DNA of 64,000 bases from JAWLHA01 sp041690535 (GCA_041690535.1 JAWLHA010000001.1:1-64000); one strand, 5' to 3'; shown: positions 16,549-24,889, counted from the stretch's first letter. Program-made: numbers and translations. Notes: generated by a model not told the origin, from the sequence alone.

Positions 16549-17258
16549 TGTTTCTCCTCGAATACACGTACTTCGACACGACGGTTTGCCGAACGACCTT
16601 GCTCGGTGTCGTTCGTCGCGGCTTGCGGGTACTTACCCATTCCTTTGGCGTGAATAACGGCCTTGGGGACCAGGGAGCGAAGTGCTTGAGCGGCTGCGGT
16701 GGCACGACGCTCGGCTAGCGCCTGGTTATAGGCGTCTGAGCCACGACTGTCGGTGAACCCTGCGATACTGAACAACAGCCGCTCGGCCGGCCCGTGATCT
16801 GCCATGACCTGGATGGCCTGCTTTGCGATCTCGTTCAGGTGGGCATCGGTCGGCTGGTGGGCGTTGGTCTCGTATTGAAGGGTGAAGGCGCCGACCTTGG
16901 CCATGCCAGACTCGCAGTCGAGCGAGGCATCACAAACCTCCCGGCTCGTGGCACCGTCATCAAACTGCGCGGCGCCTGTGGATTTTTCCTCCACGGGCTC
17001 AGGGGGCAGCTCCATCTGCACGTAACGAATCCCACCTAGCGCGGCGTAGGCGCTAATGCCGTCGGTTTGCCCTAGATACCAATTTGTGCCGGGGGCAACG
17101 ATGATCCCGTTGGTGATGTAAGGGGCCATACCCACCTGCCGACTGTCTGCAACCGCCACGGGCACCGGAGGGGGCGGCTCTTTGGGAGGAGGCGAGGTGG
17201 CGCAACCAGAGAGAGCCGCCAATACCAGGACCGAAGAAATAAGCGTTTGCTTGTTCAC
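16545..17258 (-). CDS. OmpA-family outer-membrane lipoprotein
   Basis: 237 aa. A lipoprotein signal (LVLAALSGC) and Pro-rich spacer lead to a C-terminal OmpA peptidoglycan-binding domain with IAGFTDSRGSDAYNQALAER, RATAAAQAL and RSANRRVEVRVF. Such proteins tether the envelope complex to the cell wall. It overlaps the DsbA-like gene by 4 nt at its 5' end. Confidence 0.88.
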   Translation of the reverse strand: MNKQTLISSVLVLAALSGCATSPPPKEPPPPVPVAVADSRQVGMAPYITNGIIVAPGTNWYLGQTDGISAYAALGGIRYVQMELPPEPVEEKSTGAAQFDDGATSREVCDASLDCESGMAKVGAFTLQYETNAHQPTDAHLNEIAKQAIQVMADHGPAERLLFSIAGFTDSRGSDAYNQALAERRATAAAQALRSLVPKAVIHAKGMGKYPQAATNDTEQGRSANRRVEVRVFEEKQ

Positions 17259-17950
17259 TTGTTTGTCTCGCGCAATGTTCGGATTAAGCTCGCACAGCTC
17301 TCAGGGGCGCCTGAGTGAACGAGCGTCGGAATACCGGCCTTGACCACCAGGTAGGAAGGAAATGCGGTGACTCCTGCCTGCGCCGCCAACCTGATGGCGC
17401 GCTCCAGCGCCTCCGTGCCTTTGCTTCTTGCCAGCAGTGAGAGCTGATCCCAGTACGGATAATCGTTTTGCATCGACATCCAGGAGATTGCCCCTTCCAG
17501 ACTGGCGGTCGACGGCAACTCGGGCATTCCCTGCGAAGCAAAAAGCAGATGCCGCACTTCACGCTCCAATCTCTCCTCGTACCTGGATGCGTAATAGAGC
17601 GATTCGCGTCCGCCGTCACCACCACTGGTTGGAATGGGAGCAAATACAAAACGCCCATTCTCACGTTCGACCATGCTGGCGATAGTCTTATGACATGCCT
17701 CTGCTTTTTTGCAGGCGGGGCAGTCGAAGTTGGCAACCTCAACGATGGTCAATGGTTCTGCGCGAAGCGCGCCGGAGAGCACGAGAACGCTGGCCGGGGC
17801 AAGCCGAAGAAATGCGCGAGCGACCCGACGAAGCAGGGAAGCGGAAGTCGAACCTTGGTTGCCCCGAGATAACGAACGAGGTTTCAGGCTGTGCGCTGCT
17901 CCGCAACGCTGGCTTAGAGAGAAGCTGCCCATGGCTGGGTGTCCGCTCAT
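17255..17950 (-). CDS. DsbA-like thioredoxin-fold protein
   Basis: 231 aa. After a long basic N-terminus and hydrophobic segment (APASVLVLSGALRAEP), the fold shows IVEVANFDCPACKKAEACH with CPAC as the active site and GVTAFPSYLVVKAG as the cis-Pro loop. It probably supports disulfide formation in pilus or secretin parts, complementing the isomerase at 2223-2972. The start could lie further in; the present one overlaps the upstream gene (ATGA). Confidence 0.75.
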   Translation of the reverse strand: MSGHPAMGSFSLSQRCGAAHSLKPRSLSRGNQGSTSASLLRRVARAFLRLAPASVLVLSGALRAEPLTIVEVANFDCPACKKAEACHKTIASMVERENGRFVFAPIPTSGGDGGRESLYYASRYEERLEREVRHLLFASQGMPELPSTASLEGAISWMSMQNDYPYWDQLSLLARSKGTEALERAIRLAAQAGVTAFPSYLVVKAGIPTLVHSGAPESCASLIRTLRETNK

Positions 17951-18303
17951 TGCAAGATCGCCGGAATGGTGGAAGAGGGGGCAACCATTTCAGTGCCATC
18001 GACGGGTTTTTGCGCTTGCTGTTGTTTCATTGCTTCTTGTTGAGCCATCCAGTCGAGGTACTCTTGCTCGAAAAAGAGGCGCCAAACGGTGAAGCGACAG
18101 GCGTAATCAACTGTCTTGAAACCATCTTCGACGTTTTGCTGGTATTCGGAGAGCGTGAGGGCCGTGAGAGAGGTGGACACATTACCGAACCACAGCGTCG
18201 GCGCGCAGGCCCGTTCGATGCGGACTTGGGAATTGTCGGCAATGAAGATCCAACCAACATACAATGCGGTCAGTAACGTGAGGATAGAGAATGTCTTTCC
18301 CAC
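17947..18303 (-). CDS. Small membrane protein heading the transfer operon
   Basis: 118 aa from GTG 18303 (AGGA 10 nt upstream). One N-terminal membrane helix (FSILTLLTALYVGWIFIADN), then a periplasmic part with two cysteines (ACAPTLWFG, DYACRFTVW) and a Gln-rich tail. It is the first gene after leader element copy 8 and overlaps the DsbA-like gene start. Not recognised. Confidence 0.6.
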   Translation of the reverse strand: MGKTFSILTLLTALYVGWIFIADNSQVRIERACAPTLWFGNVSTSLTALTLSEYQQNVEDGFKTVDYACRFTVWRLFFEQEYLDWMAQQEAMKQQQAQKPVDGTEMVAPSSTIPAILQ

Positions 18304-18352
18304 TATTGGTGTCCTGCTTCGGTTCTCACGGTCGATATCTGCTCTCAGGGGG

Positions 18353-18372
18353 ACATACCGGGGGGAGTGAAA
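18353..18372 (-). promoter_or_regulatory. Transfer-region leader element, copy 8 (operon head)
   Basis: TTTCAC, seven nucleotides, GGTATGT, 49 nt before the GTG at 18303. It is the most upstream element for the pilus genes. Confidence 0.6.
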
Positions 18373-18488
18373 GGTGAAGCAGGGTTTTTTTGGATTTTGA
18401 GTAAATTTTTTTGTCCGGTCAGTTTTGTGTGCAGAGGCAGTACCGAGGGGGGCAGAGAGAGGGGGCAAAGGCCCGACGGCCCGACGGC

Positions 18489-18508
18489 TTTCCCTCAGTC
18501 CGGTATGT
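18489..18508 (+). promoter_or_regulatory. Leader element, copy 9, on the opposite strand
   Basis: TTTCCC, seven nucleotides, GGTATGT on the plus strand, 42 nt before the ATG of the EAL gene. The spacing to the start codon matches the minus-strand copies, which argues for a shared function. Confidence 0.5.
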
Positions 18509-18550
18509 ATTGATGCAAACTGTGCTAATAAATAGGAGCTGATAAGACTG

Positions 18551-19330
18551 ATGACTGTGCCACCCCATCTTGACCGGGCTTTGCAGCCTATCTATGACCT
18601 ACATCGCAAGACGATTGACCATTTCGAGGTGTTGGCGCGATTCGCAGCCGCCGACACCCAACAGACCATTCTGAACCTGGAGCAGCGCGGCCTGATTGTG
18701 GGGCACGATGTGGCTATGCTCGACTGGGCCATCCACGCGCTGACTCTCGACCCTACGATTTGCCTCAACGTCAATGTCTCGGGGGCCTCCGTCGCCTCAC
18801 CGGATATTCACCGCCTACTGGAGCGCCGGGATTGCGGTGCGAGGGGGCGGCTGATCTTGGAGGTGACGGAGACTGCGCCGATTGGTGATGAGCGGGCCTA
18901 TGCCGCGTTTGTGGCGATGGCTCACCGCCAAGGCTACTTCGTGGCACTCGATGACTACGGCGCGAGCGACAGCCACCACACCCTGTCGATGCTGTTGGAG
19001 GTGCCGCCGGACTATCTAAAGCTGGATGGTGCGTACTTCCGGGCGGCGTCTCGGGAGTTGAGCCCAGACCTCTTGGCGCTGATGGATATGGCTCGCACGA
19101 TGGGTGTCCATACCATCGCGGAGAAGATTGAGAGCGCGGGCGACCTGGCCTACGCATGGCGGCTCGGGGTGGATATGGCCCAGGGATACTATTTCGGAGC
19201 CCCCCTGTCTGCCGAATCACTGGCCACACCCCGCCTGGCGGCGGGATTAATCACGCCATTGAATCACGGCGAATCAAATAATCACGGGGGGAATAATCAC
19301 GGGGGGAATCAGATAATCAGCAAGGCGTGA
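18551..19330 (+). CDS. EAL-domain cyclic-di-GMP phosphodiesterase
   Basis: 259 aa, a stand-alone EAL domain. Visible motifs are FEVLARF (in the EAL position), LNVNVSG, LEVTET, ALDDYGASDS, LKLDG, AEKIES and AQGYYFGAP, so the metal and catalytic residues look present. It hydrolyses c-di-GMP, which controls pili and biofilm. The C-terminus runs into a DNA repeat (AATCA words), giving a low-complexity NNHGGNNHGG tail. AGGAG precedes the ATG. It is divergent from the transfer operon but carries the same leader element. Confidence 0.88.
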   Translation: MTVPPHLDRALQPIYDLHRKTIDHFEVLARFAAADTQQTILNLEQRGLIVGHDVAMLDWAIHALTLDPTICLNVNVSGASVASPDIHRLLERRDCGARGRLILEVTETAPIGDERAYAAFVAMAHRQGYFVALDDYGASDSHHTLSMLLEVPPDYLKLDGAYFRAASRELSPDLLALMDMARTMGVHTIAEKIESAGDLAYAWRLGVDMAQGYYFGAPLSAESLATPRLAAGLITPLNHGESNNHGGNNHGGNQIISKA

Positions 19331-19375
19331 TAATCAGCGCCGGGCGGCGCTTAGGCGCCGGGGCCGGCGCAAAAC
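19244..19375 (+). repeat. Cluster of AATCA repeats
   Basis: About nine AATCA words, many as ATAATCA, occur within 130 bp, two of them inside identical ATAATCACGGGGGG units. They overlap the 3' end of the EAL gene and continue past its stop. Iteron-like, but irregular in spacing. Confidence 0.5.
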
Positions 19376-19443
19376 CAATAATCAGCCGCGCTGCGGCGCG
19401 GCCCCGCGCCTGAGGACTCGGGGCGGGGCCGACCGGCAGGGGG

Positions 19444-19717
19444 TTACCAGAACTTCCGCAACCAGTGCTTTTTAATGCCGGTCTTGTGCTCCTCATACCG
19501 CTCGTAACCGAAGATCCGCATCAGGGTTTCTTCGACCGCAAAGTGGGTCTTCGTATAGTTGACGAGTTCTGTCAGAACTTCGGCTACTTCTTCGCGCTGG
19601 CTGCGGCGAGCCAGCGCATCGTACAGCTTGTTGATGAGATTGATGAGCACCTTGTGCTGCTCATCGATCTCCTGAATCCTCGATAGAGTATTTGTCGTCC
19701 CATACCATCATTTCCAT
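19444..19717 (-). pseudogene. Frameshifted bacteriohemerythrin
   Basis: A good start (ATG 19717 after GGAGA) gives MEMMVWDDKYSI, the hemerythrin opening. One extra base then shifts the frame; the next frame continues IQEIDEQHKVLINLINKLYD and HFAVEETLMRIFGYERYEEH, with the expected di-iron His and Glu ligands. The protein also stops early, without the last helix. Hemerythrins bind oxygen. It could be a true decay product or a sequencing error. Confidence 0.65.
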
Positions 19718-19742
19718 TGGCGATCTCCGGTGGGAAATGCGA

Positions 19743-19901
19743 TGAGGTGAGCTTGGCGGCAAGGTCACCTCATCGCTAGGGCTCGGCACTTGAGAGGGCG
19801 GGCCTCCGCCCTTGGCACCGAAGGTTTAAGGCCGGGCCGTTACGCCGGTAACGGAGCGGCCTTCAACGGCATGACGACTCGATGAGAGGCGTCATGCCGT
19901 T
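19743..19901. other. Gene-free stretch with two inverted repeats
   Basis: GAGGTGA...TCACCTC occurs at about 19743-19773. AACGGCATGACG...CGTCATGCCGTT (12-bp arms) lies at about 19866-19902, just after the stop of the XRE gene. The second could end that gene's message although no T-run follows. Confidence 0.4.
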
Positions 19902-19909
19902 CGCGGACT

Positions 19910-20437
19910 TTACGCTTCCGGGGCCTCGCCGGTCGCGGCGCTACCGGTCTCGGATGCGTCATTGCCCTCAGCCTCGCCAGCAGGCTCGGAACCGGCACCC
20001 TCATCGCTCTGGTCGGCTGCGGCGCTGGCATTGGGGACCTGGTCCGTACCTTCGGGGCTGGCCGGCGCCACGCCCCGCTCGAAACCGCCTTCGCCCTGGG
20101 GCTCGGCCTGCGTCTTGCCCTTGGCAGAGAACAGTTGCTCCCACAGCGCGTAAACACGAGACCGGTTCTCGTCGGACAGTTCGCGCATGTCGAACGCGAC
20201 CTCGGGCATCGAAACAGCGGCGGCCTTGCGGATCGCTTCTGCGAGATCCGCGTCGTTGGCAGCGTAGGTGGTGATCACCCGATCCAGCTCCTCGGCGGTG
20301 ATATTGGTGCCGAAGTTCTCGATTTTGGACAAGCGGGCGGTGCCCATGCCAAGAGCTTTTGCCATGTCGGCGGCGGCGCTGATGTCGTGGTCGATTCGGA
20401 GCTTTCGCAGTTCCTTACCCAGCGGAGATACAGCCAT
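19910..20437 (-). CDS. XRE-type regulator with acidic tail
   Basis: 175 aa. The N-terminus has a Cro/C1-like helix-turn-helix (AADMAKALGMGTARLSKIEN). After about residue 110 the protein becomes a Glu, Ala, Ser and Gly-rich disordered tail. It is a DNA-binding regulator by fold; the tail is unusual for the family. The target is unknown. Confidence 0.75.
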   Translation of the reverse strand: MAVSPLGKELRKLRIDHDISAAADMAKALGMGTARLSKIENFGTNITAEELDRVITTYAANDADLAEAIRKAAAVSMPEVAFDMRELSDENRSRVYALWEQLFSAKGKTQAEPQGEGGFERGVAPASPEGTDQVPNASAAADQSDEGAGSEPAGEAEGNDASETGSAATGEAPEA

Positions 20438-20462
20438 GTTGTCACCTCTTCTTCGGTTGCAG

Positions 20463-20484
20463 GAAAACCGCCCCAGCGGGGCGG
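20463..20484 (-). terminator. Terminator of the 20523-21657 gene cluster
   Basis: CCGCCCC/GGGGCGG stem with a three-base loop followed by TTTTCC on the minus strand, between the cluster and the XRE gene. Confidence 0.75.
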
Positions 20485-20522
20485 CCTAGTTGATCACAAA
20501 ACAGGTACGAGCCTTCACGGGG

Positions 20523-20879
20523 CTATGACGGTGAGTGCGTTCGCGGCGGACTTGGCAGCAGGTCTGGGCGAAACACCGCACGAATCCGGTTGTATTCCAG
20601 TTTGGCCGCCTTGCCCCGCGAACAGCCAATGTTCACATCGAGCGGACAGGCGGCGGCGTAATACAGCGCCCCGTCCCCCCTGGCCCGGATCGGGTGCATG
20701 GGTTGCCCGCAGGCGACACAGGGCATCTGGAGTGCCAGCGCCTTCTCCCGTAGCTTTTCGGGCATCTTGGTCAATTCGATGCGAATACGGGGCTGGCGGT
20801 GACCGCCGTCCTTGTCGTAGACCTCTACCCGGAAATAGCGGTGGAGCTTAGGCCACAGGGGATGGAAAACGATGCTCAA
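20523..20879 (-). CDS. Hypothetical protein with a CxxC region (118 aa)
   Basis: Starts at TTG 20879, which overlaps the TGA of the upstream gene (TTGA). It has MPCVACGQPMHP and a later ACPLDVNIGC, four cysteines that could form a zinc ribbon. The C-terminus is basic. No family recognised. Confidence 0.5.
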   Translation of the reverse strand: MSIVFHPLWPKLHRYFRVEVYDKDGGHRQPRIRIELTKMPEKLREKALALQMPCVACGQPMHPIRARGDGALYYAAACPLDVNIGCSRGKAAKLEYNRIRAVFRPDLLPSPPRTHSPS

Positions 20880-21433
20880 GGTTTTGCCCTCAACTGAACG
20901 TGGTCTCCGTTGGCCTGAGTAACGGCAGGCCGGGCCGATGAACACAGGTCGTTTACTGGGATTTCGGAGTGAACCCCACTCTTTGCGCACGTCCGAAACA
21001 TATCCGCGACCCGCTCTAAGCAGCCGATGCAACTCCAACCTTCAAGCACCTCAGCCAAACGCTCCCAGGAATCGAAACCGGGCTGCTGGGCCATAGCCAA
21101 TTTGGCATGGCGCCTTGCCGCTGCATTAGCCCCACCCTCGACCGTTTCCCAGAAATAGGCGGCTCGATTTGTGTAACGCCTGGCGACCAAATGCCGTTTG
21201 CAAACGACGCAGGGGCGACTGACCTCCAGATAACTGTGTTGCCGAACGATGGGCAAAAGGCTTGCTCCCGCGCTGGGGAGCACGCCACGGTACCGCTCTA
21301 TCAACACGGAAGTCGTACAACCGAAGACCGGAAAACTGCGCTCCGGGTGTGTCGTAGCCCAGTAGTCTTGGCACAGCCTCCGCACAGGATCGGGGGCGTC
21401 CGGAAAGACGAAAACCGTGGTGCGTTTTCTCAT
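20876..21433 (-). CDS. Hypothetical protein (185 aa)
   Basis: Starts MRKRTTVFVFPDAPDPVRRL. It contains RPCVVCKRHLVARRYTNRAA and a second CxxC (GWSCIGCLERV), suggesting metal binding. Its start overlaps the upstream stop (ATGA), and its stop overlaps the next start, so it is the middle gene of a tightly coupled trio. Not recognised. Confidence 0.55.
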   Translation of the reverse strand: MRKRTTVFVFPDAPDPVRRLCQDYWATTHPERSFPVFGCTTSVLIERYRGVLPSAGASLLPIVRQHSYLEVSRPCVVCKRHLVARRYTNRAAYFWETVEGGANAAARRHAKLAMAQQPGFDSWERLAEVLEGWSCIGCLERVADMFRTCAKSGVHSEIPVNDLCSSARPAVTQANGDHVQLRAKP

Positions 21434-21657
21434 TGAACGCGCAGCGCGGCACGGCCCCAGTTATCAGCGAGGTATCTGCCAAAATCGGGGCGACCATACA
21501 TCCAGCAGGAGAGGCACTGGAGCACCGACTTGAACGGTTCGTAGAACACAGCCATTTGCTTTTCTCGTAATCGAATCGGCCGAGCCGGGCAGAAGAACAA
21601 GATCCGACTCTGAACTGCTTGCTTAGGGGAGACACGACATGTCTGCTTGGATGGCAT
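21430..21657 (-). CDS. Hypothetical protein heading a coupled trio (75 aa)
   Basis: Starts MPSKQTCRVSPKQAVQ and includes a CLSCWMYGRPDFGRYLAD segment. An internal ATG at 21556 is a possible alternative start. An AAACTTG promoter-type element lies about 35 nt upstream (21688-21700). Confidence 0.45.
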   Translation of the reverse strand: MPSKQTCRVSPKQAVQSRILFFCPARPIRLREKQMAVFYEPFKSVLQCLSCWMYGRPDFGRYLADNWGRAALRVQ

Positions 21658-21687
21658 GATGCGAGAGGTCTCTCTATGCAATATACA

Positions 21688-21700
21688 ACAAAACAAGTTT
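21688..21700 (-). promoter_or_regulatory. AAACTTG-type promoter element
   Basis: AAACTTGTTTTGT on the minus strand ahead of the 21430-21657 gene. It shares the AAACTTG block with the elements at 27708, 34049, 35086, 39277, 45246 and 48727. Confidence 0.45.
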
Positions 21701-22419
21701 TAGCATATTACACCACGCGGGACCGCCGGGGGTAGCCCCCCGGATGCCTTTTGCGTCCCTCGTCCTTTCACCAACTGGCTCAAGCGAGCCTTACTACCTG
21801 TGCGGTGGTCGGTCACGAGGTCATCCTTCTGCCGGTAAGTGCGGATTTTATCTCCCCGCATCCCACTACCGATGAGTTCGCGCCTACGGCGTTTCTGCTC
21901 CTCGCGCTCTGCCGTGACGCGGGCTTCCAGCAGTGCGCGGGCCACCCGTCGGTTCTGGTGTTGACTCCGCCCGGCGGCTTTGGCCTCGATACCGCTGGGC
22001 CGATGGCGCATCACCACGCATGAGTCGGTGGTGTTGCGGTGCTGGCCCCCCGTTCCGGTGTCCCGCGTCGTGAAGACCTCGATGTCCGAATCCTTGAGGG
22101 TGAAGTCGTGGGTCTCAGGAAGGGGGAGGGCAGCGACTGTCACGGTCGAGGTGTGAACGCGCCCCCGGCGCTCGGTCGGCGGTACCCGCTGCCAGCGGTG
22201 TCCACCAGACTCGGCCTGAAGCGGCAGGAGGTGCTCGGCTGGCCCTTCGAGCACCAGGGTCAGTTGGTTTCAGGCGCCATCGAGGCGAACATGCTCCGAA
22301 ACTTCGGCGCACGTTCCGCGAATGTTCGCGTAACGCAGGTAGATCCCGGCCATTTCGCCGACCAGGAGTTTCGCGTCATCACCGCCTTCGGCGGCCCGAA
22401 TCTCGATCATCAGCTTCAT
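21700..22419 (-). pseudogene. Class-I release-factor-like gene with in-frame TGA
   Basis: From ATG 22419 the frame reads MKLMIEIRAAEGGDDAKLLV, then stops at TGA (22270-22272, codon 50), and continues in the same frame to 21700. The rest has RVPPTERRGRVHTSTVTVAA, the RF1-type codon-recognition region with PPT in the PxT position, and the GGQ loop TGTGGQHRNTTDSCVVMRH. It lacks the N-terminal domain of full RF1. It may be a pseudogene, or the TGA may be read through. RF1-type factors recognise UAA and UAG, not UGA, so this product would not terminate at its own stop. Confidence 0.7.
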
Positions 22420-22437
22420 TATCCTTGCTCCGTTGCT

Positions 22438-22461
22438 GAGGGTTAGGGGTTAGGGGTTAGG
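22438..22461. repeat. Three tandem GGGTTAG units
   Basis: GGGTTAGG is repeated three times just upstream of the release-factor-like gene. It is short and probably incidental. Confidence 0.5.
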
Positions 22462-22494
22462 GAGTGGATAGGCCGGGGCAGGCGCCCCGACCCG

Positions 22495-23040
22495 CTAACC
22501 GCCGTGCCGGTTGATCTGAATGGGGGCGGCGAGGTTTCCACGGATGCGCTCGACCATGGCGGCGGCGCTCATCCGCCCGAGCGTCGGGGACTGGGGCGGG
22601 GCGATCACCAAGCGCAGGGGCGGAAGGTTCCCGTTCACGAGGCGCACGCGCCAGCCGGCGAACTGCTCCGGGTAGCCAAAGAGGGTCAGGTTCGGCGGCT
22701 GCGGTGTCTCATTGTTATGGCAACACATGAGCATCTCTCGCTCCCCGGCCGGCGTCTCCACCCGGCAATGCAGCGGCATGATCCAGCCCGGACGGGCCGG
22801 ACGCTCGTGTTCCGAACAGAGATGCATCCACTTCGCACTGATCCCGAGCACCTCCATGATCTCCATCGCCTCCAGCCCCTCGGCCTTGGTTGCGAAGTTA
22901 TAGCGGCGCAGGAAGTTGTCGGTCACAGCGTTATACCCGGCCTGTTTCGCGGCAACATGCGCTCGGCCGGGGACATCCGTGATGCCTATCGCGGCGAAGT
23001 CAGGCGTAAAGAGGCTGTATGCTTCAACCAGCAATCCCAT
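22495..23040 (-). CDS. Hypothetical protein (181 aa)
   Basis: Starts MGLLVEAYSLFTPDFAAIGI. It is soluble with no membrane segment, and has scattered cysteine and histidine residues (KWMHLCSEHERP, MCCHNNE). Codon use is like the neighbours. Not recognised. Confidence 0.55.
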   Translation of the reverse strand: MGLLVEAYSLFTPDFAAIGITDVPGRAHVAAKQAGYNAVTDNFLRRYNFATKAEGLEAMEIMEVLGISAKWMHLCSEHERPARPGWIMPLHCRVETPAGEREMLMCCHNNETPQPPNLTLFGYPEQFAGWRVRLVNGNLPPLRLVIAPPQSPTLGRMSAAAMVERIRGNLAAPIQINRHGG

Positions 23041-23105
23041 GACGTGCTCCTTCTTCGTTACTTTCTAGTGCCGGGGGATTGGTTCCTCCAACAGCTCGCC
23101 ATACC

Positions 23106-23324
23106 TTAGGCGGCGGCAACGGCCGAACCGCCGTGGCGCTCCAGCTCGTCGCGGATAATTCGCGCCTGTTCCTGCCCGGCGACATCCTCCGGGTCGAGGC
23201 GGTCGAGCGCGGCGCCAAGCGCCTCCTGTGCCTTCTCATACATCCCCAAGGTGAGGAGCGTCGCCGCGAAGGCCAACCGGCCGTAGGCGCTCTCTGGGGC
23301 AGTGATCATGTGCATCAACATCAT
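23106..23324 (-). CDS. Small helical protein (72 aa)
   Basis: MMLMHMITAPESAYGRLAFA followed by an amphipathic helical region (LGMYEKAQEALGAALDRLD), reminiscent of a single TPR-like helical pair. It lies 65 nt upstream of the 181-aa gene and is probably co-transcribed with it. Confidence 0.5.
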   Translation of the reverse strand: MMLMHMITAPESAYGRLAFAATLLTLGMYEKAQEALGAALDRLDPEDVAGQEQARIIRDELERHGGSAVAAA

Positions 23325-23649
23325 TTTGTCTCTCCTGATTTCAGTTCTCCGTTTCTTCTATCGTGCCGTTCGATGGCGCATGGCATCCCCTGCCGGGGAT
23401 CGCCCCTCGGTCACTGGCTGAACCAAGGGGCTGACCAACCGCAAGAATGGGAGCGGGTTATTTGACGTGGGGTTCGACGAGGCCCTTTCGCCTCGTGCGT
23501 TCGTTGGCGCTGTTCGTGCCCTGCGGGCTCTCCGCTCAAGTCCGGGCCAGACACCCTACGGAGAGCATCGGCGAAAACGCCCCCTCTCCTCAGTCCCGGT
23601 TTATCGCCGGTTCGGTTGGTTCACTGTGGCATCCCGCAAGCCCGTCCCT
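23325..23649. other. Gene-free stretch
   Basis: No convincing reading frame, tRNA or repeat is seen between the small helical gene and the transporter gene. It should hold the promoter of the former. A CCCCTGCCGGGG hairpin is present near 23392. Confidence 0.4.
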
Positions 23650-24708
23650 CTACATCAGCATCATTTTCGCAAGCAGGTAACCGCCACCAAAAAGCCAAAC
23701 GGCCAGCAACAGCCCCAGCTTGAACGGTGTCGCCCCGGCTTTCTTTACCTTGGCGACTGTGGTCTCCATGCCAATGGCCGTCATTGCCATCACCAGCAAA
23801 AACGTGTCGATATCGGTCAGGACTTGGGTCGCGCCCTGGGGCAGGATGCCGGCCGAATTCACCCCCACCATGGCCAGGAAGCCGAAGGCGTACCACGGGA
23901 TGGACTTGAGCAGGCCCTTGCTACTTCCCTCTCCCGACGAGTCGGTCCGAGCAGAGTAGGAGACCCACGCCGTGATCACCAGCAGAAGCGGCGCCAGCAT
24001 CAGTACCCGTGCCATCTTTGCCAACACGGCCGAGGAGGCGGCCTCAGGCGGCAGGAACGAGGCGATGGCAGCCACCTGCGCGACCTCGTGCGTGATGGCC
24101 CCCGCATAGATCGCAAAGGCATGGTCGCTGAGCCCCAAGGCGCCATGAGTGTAGACCACCGGCAGCAAGAACATCATGAGCGTCCCAAAAATGACCACGG
24201 TCGCAACAGCCACAGCGGCCTTGTAGGGCGAGGAGCCCAGCGCGCCTTCGACCGACAGCACCGCAGAGGCACCACAGACGGAGGCCCCGGAGGAGACCAG
24301 CGTCGCGGTATCGCGGTCCATACCGAGTAACCGCCCCAGGACCACCCCCACCACCATGGTCGAGGCCAGCATTGTGGCGGCAAAAGCGATCCCCTCAACG
24401 CCCAAGGTCATGATCTCCTGGAGGGACACCCGCAAGCCATAAAGCACAATGGCAATGCGAAGGACCTTCTTGGCCGAAAAGACGATCCCAGGAACCCACT
24501 CTTCGGGGATGGAGTTGCGAAGGGTGTTCGAGTAGAAGGCCCCCAGCAGCAACGCAACCACCATCGCGCTCAGCCCAGCATCCTGCACCGGGGGAAGCCC
24601 GGCGACAGCTCCTGCTGCCAACGAAAAGATCGCCACGAAGACAACCCCGTTAATCGCACATGGGCGGCAATCCGGCGACCCCATCGTTTTATCCAACATC
24701 GCGTTCAT
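23650..24708 (-). CDS. YeiH-family putative sulfate exporter-type membrane protein
   Basis: 352 aa from ATG 24708 (the frame opens further upstream from a TTG at 24774). About ten membrane helices. It carries the YeiH (PF03601) signatures LLLGAFYSNTLRN, IVLYGLRVSLQE, SSGASVCGASAVLSVEGAL and YAGAITHEVAQVAA. The family is annotated as sulfate exporters, but substrates are poorly proven. It is accessory cargo with no operon partner. Confidence 0.85.
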   Translation of the reverse strand: MNAMLDKTMGSPDCRPCAINGVVFVAIFSLAAGAVAGLPPVQDAGLSAMVVALLLGAFYSNTLRNSIPEEWVPGIVFSAKKVLRIAIVLYGLRVSLQEIMTLGVEGIAFAATMLASTMVVGVVLGRLLGMDRDTATLVSSGASVCGASAVLSVEGALGSSPYKAAVAVATVVIFGTLMMFLLPVVYTHGALGLSDHAFAIYAGAITHEVAQVAAIASFLPPEAASSAVLAKMARVLMLAPLLLVITAWVSYSARTDSSGEGSSKGLLKSIPWYAFGFLAMVGVNSAGILPQGATQVLTDIDTFLLVMAMTAIGMETTVAKVKKAGATPFKLGLLLAVWLFGGGYLLAKMMLM

Positions 24709-24889
24709 TGCAACCCGCACTAAGAACCTCTCGTTTTTCTGGCTTGAGTAAAGGAAAAGTCGTTCTGTAACCAAAGGGGAGCCCTACGACTGACCAGGTC
24801 AAGACGCAGACTCCGGAACGTGGTGAAAACTGCGACCTGCATTCGCGCCCTGGAGCGCGTGGCCGCTCAACTACTGCTTAGGAGCACAA

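Noticed and set aside
22438..22461. Telomere-like GGGTTAG repeats.
   Set aside because: Only three units, internal, next to a gene; probably incidental.
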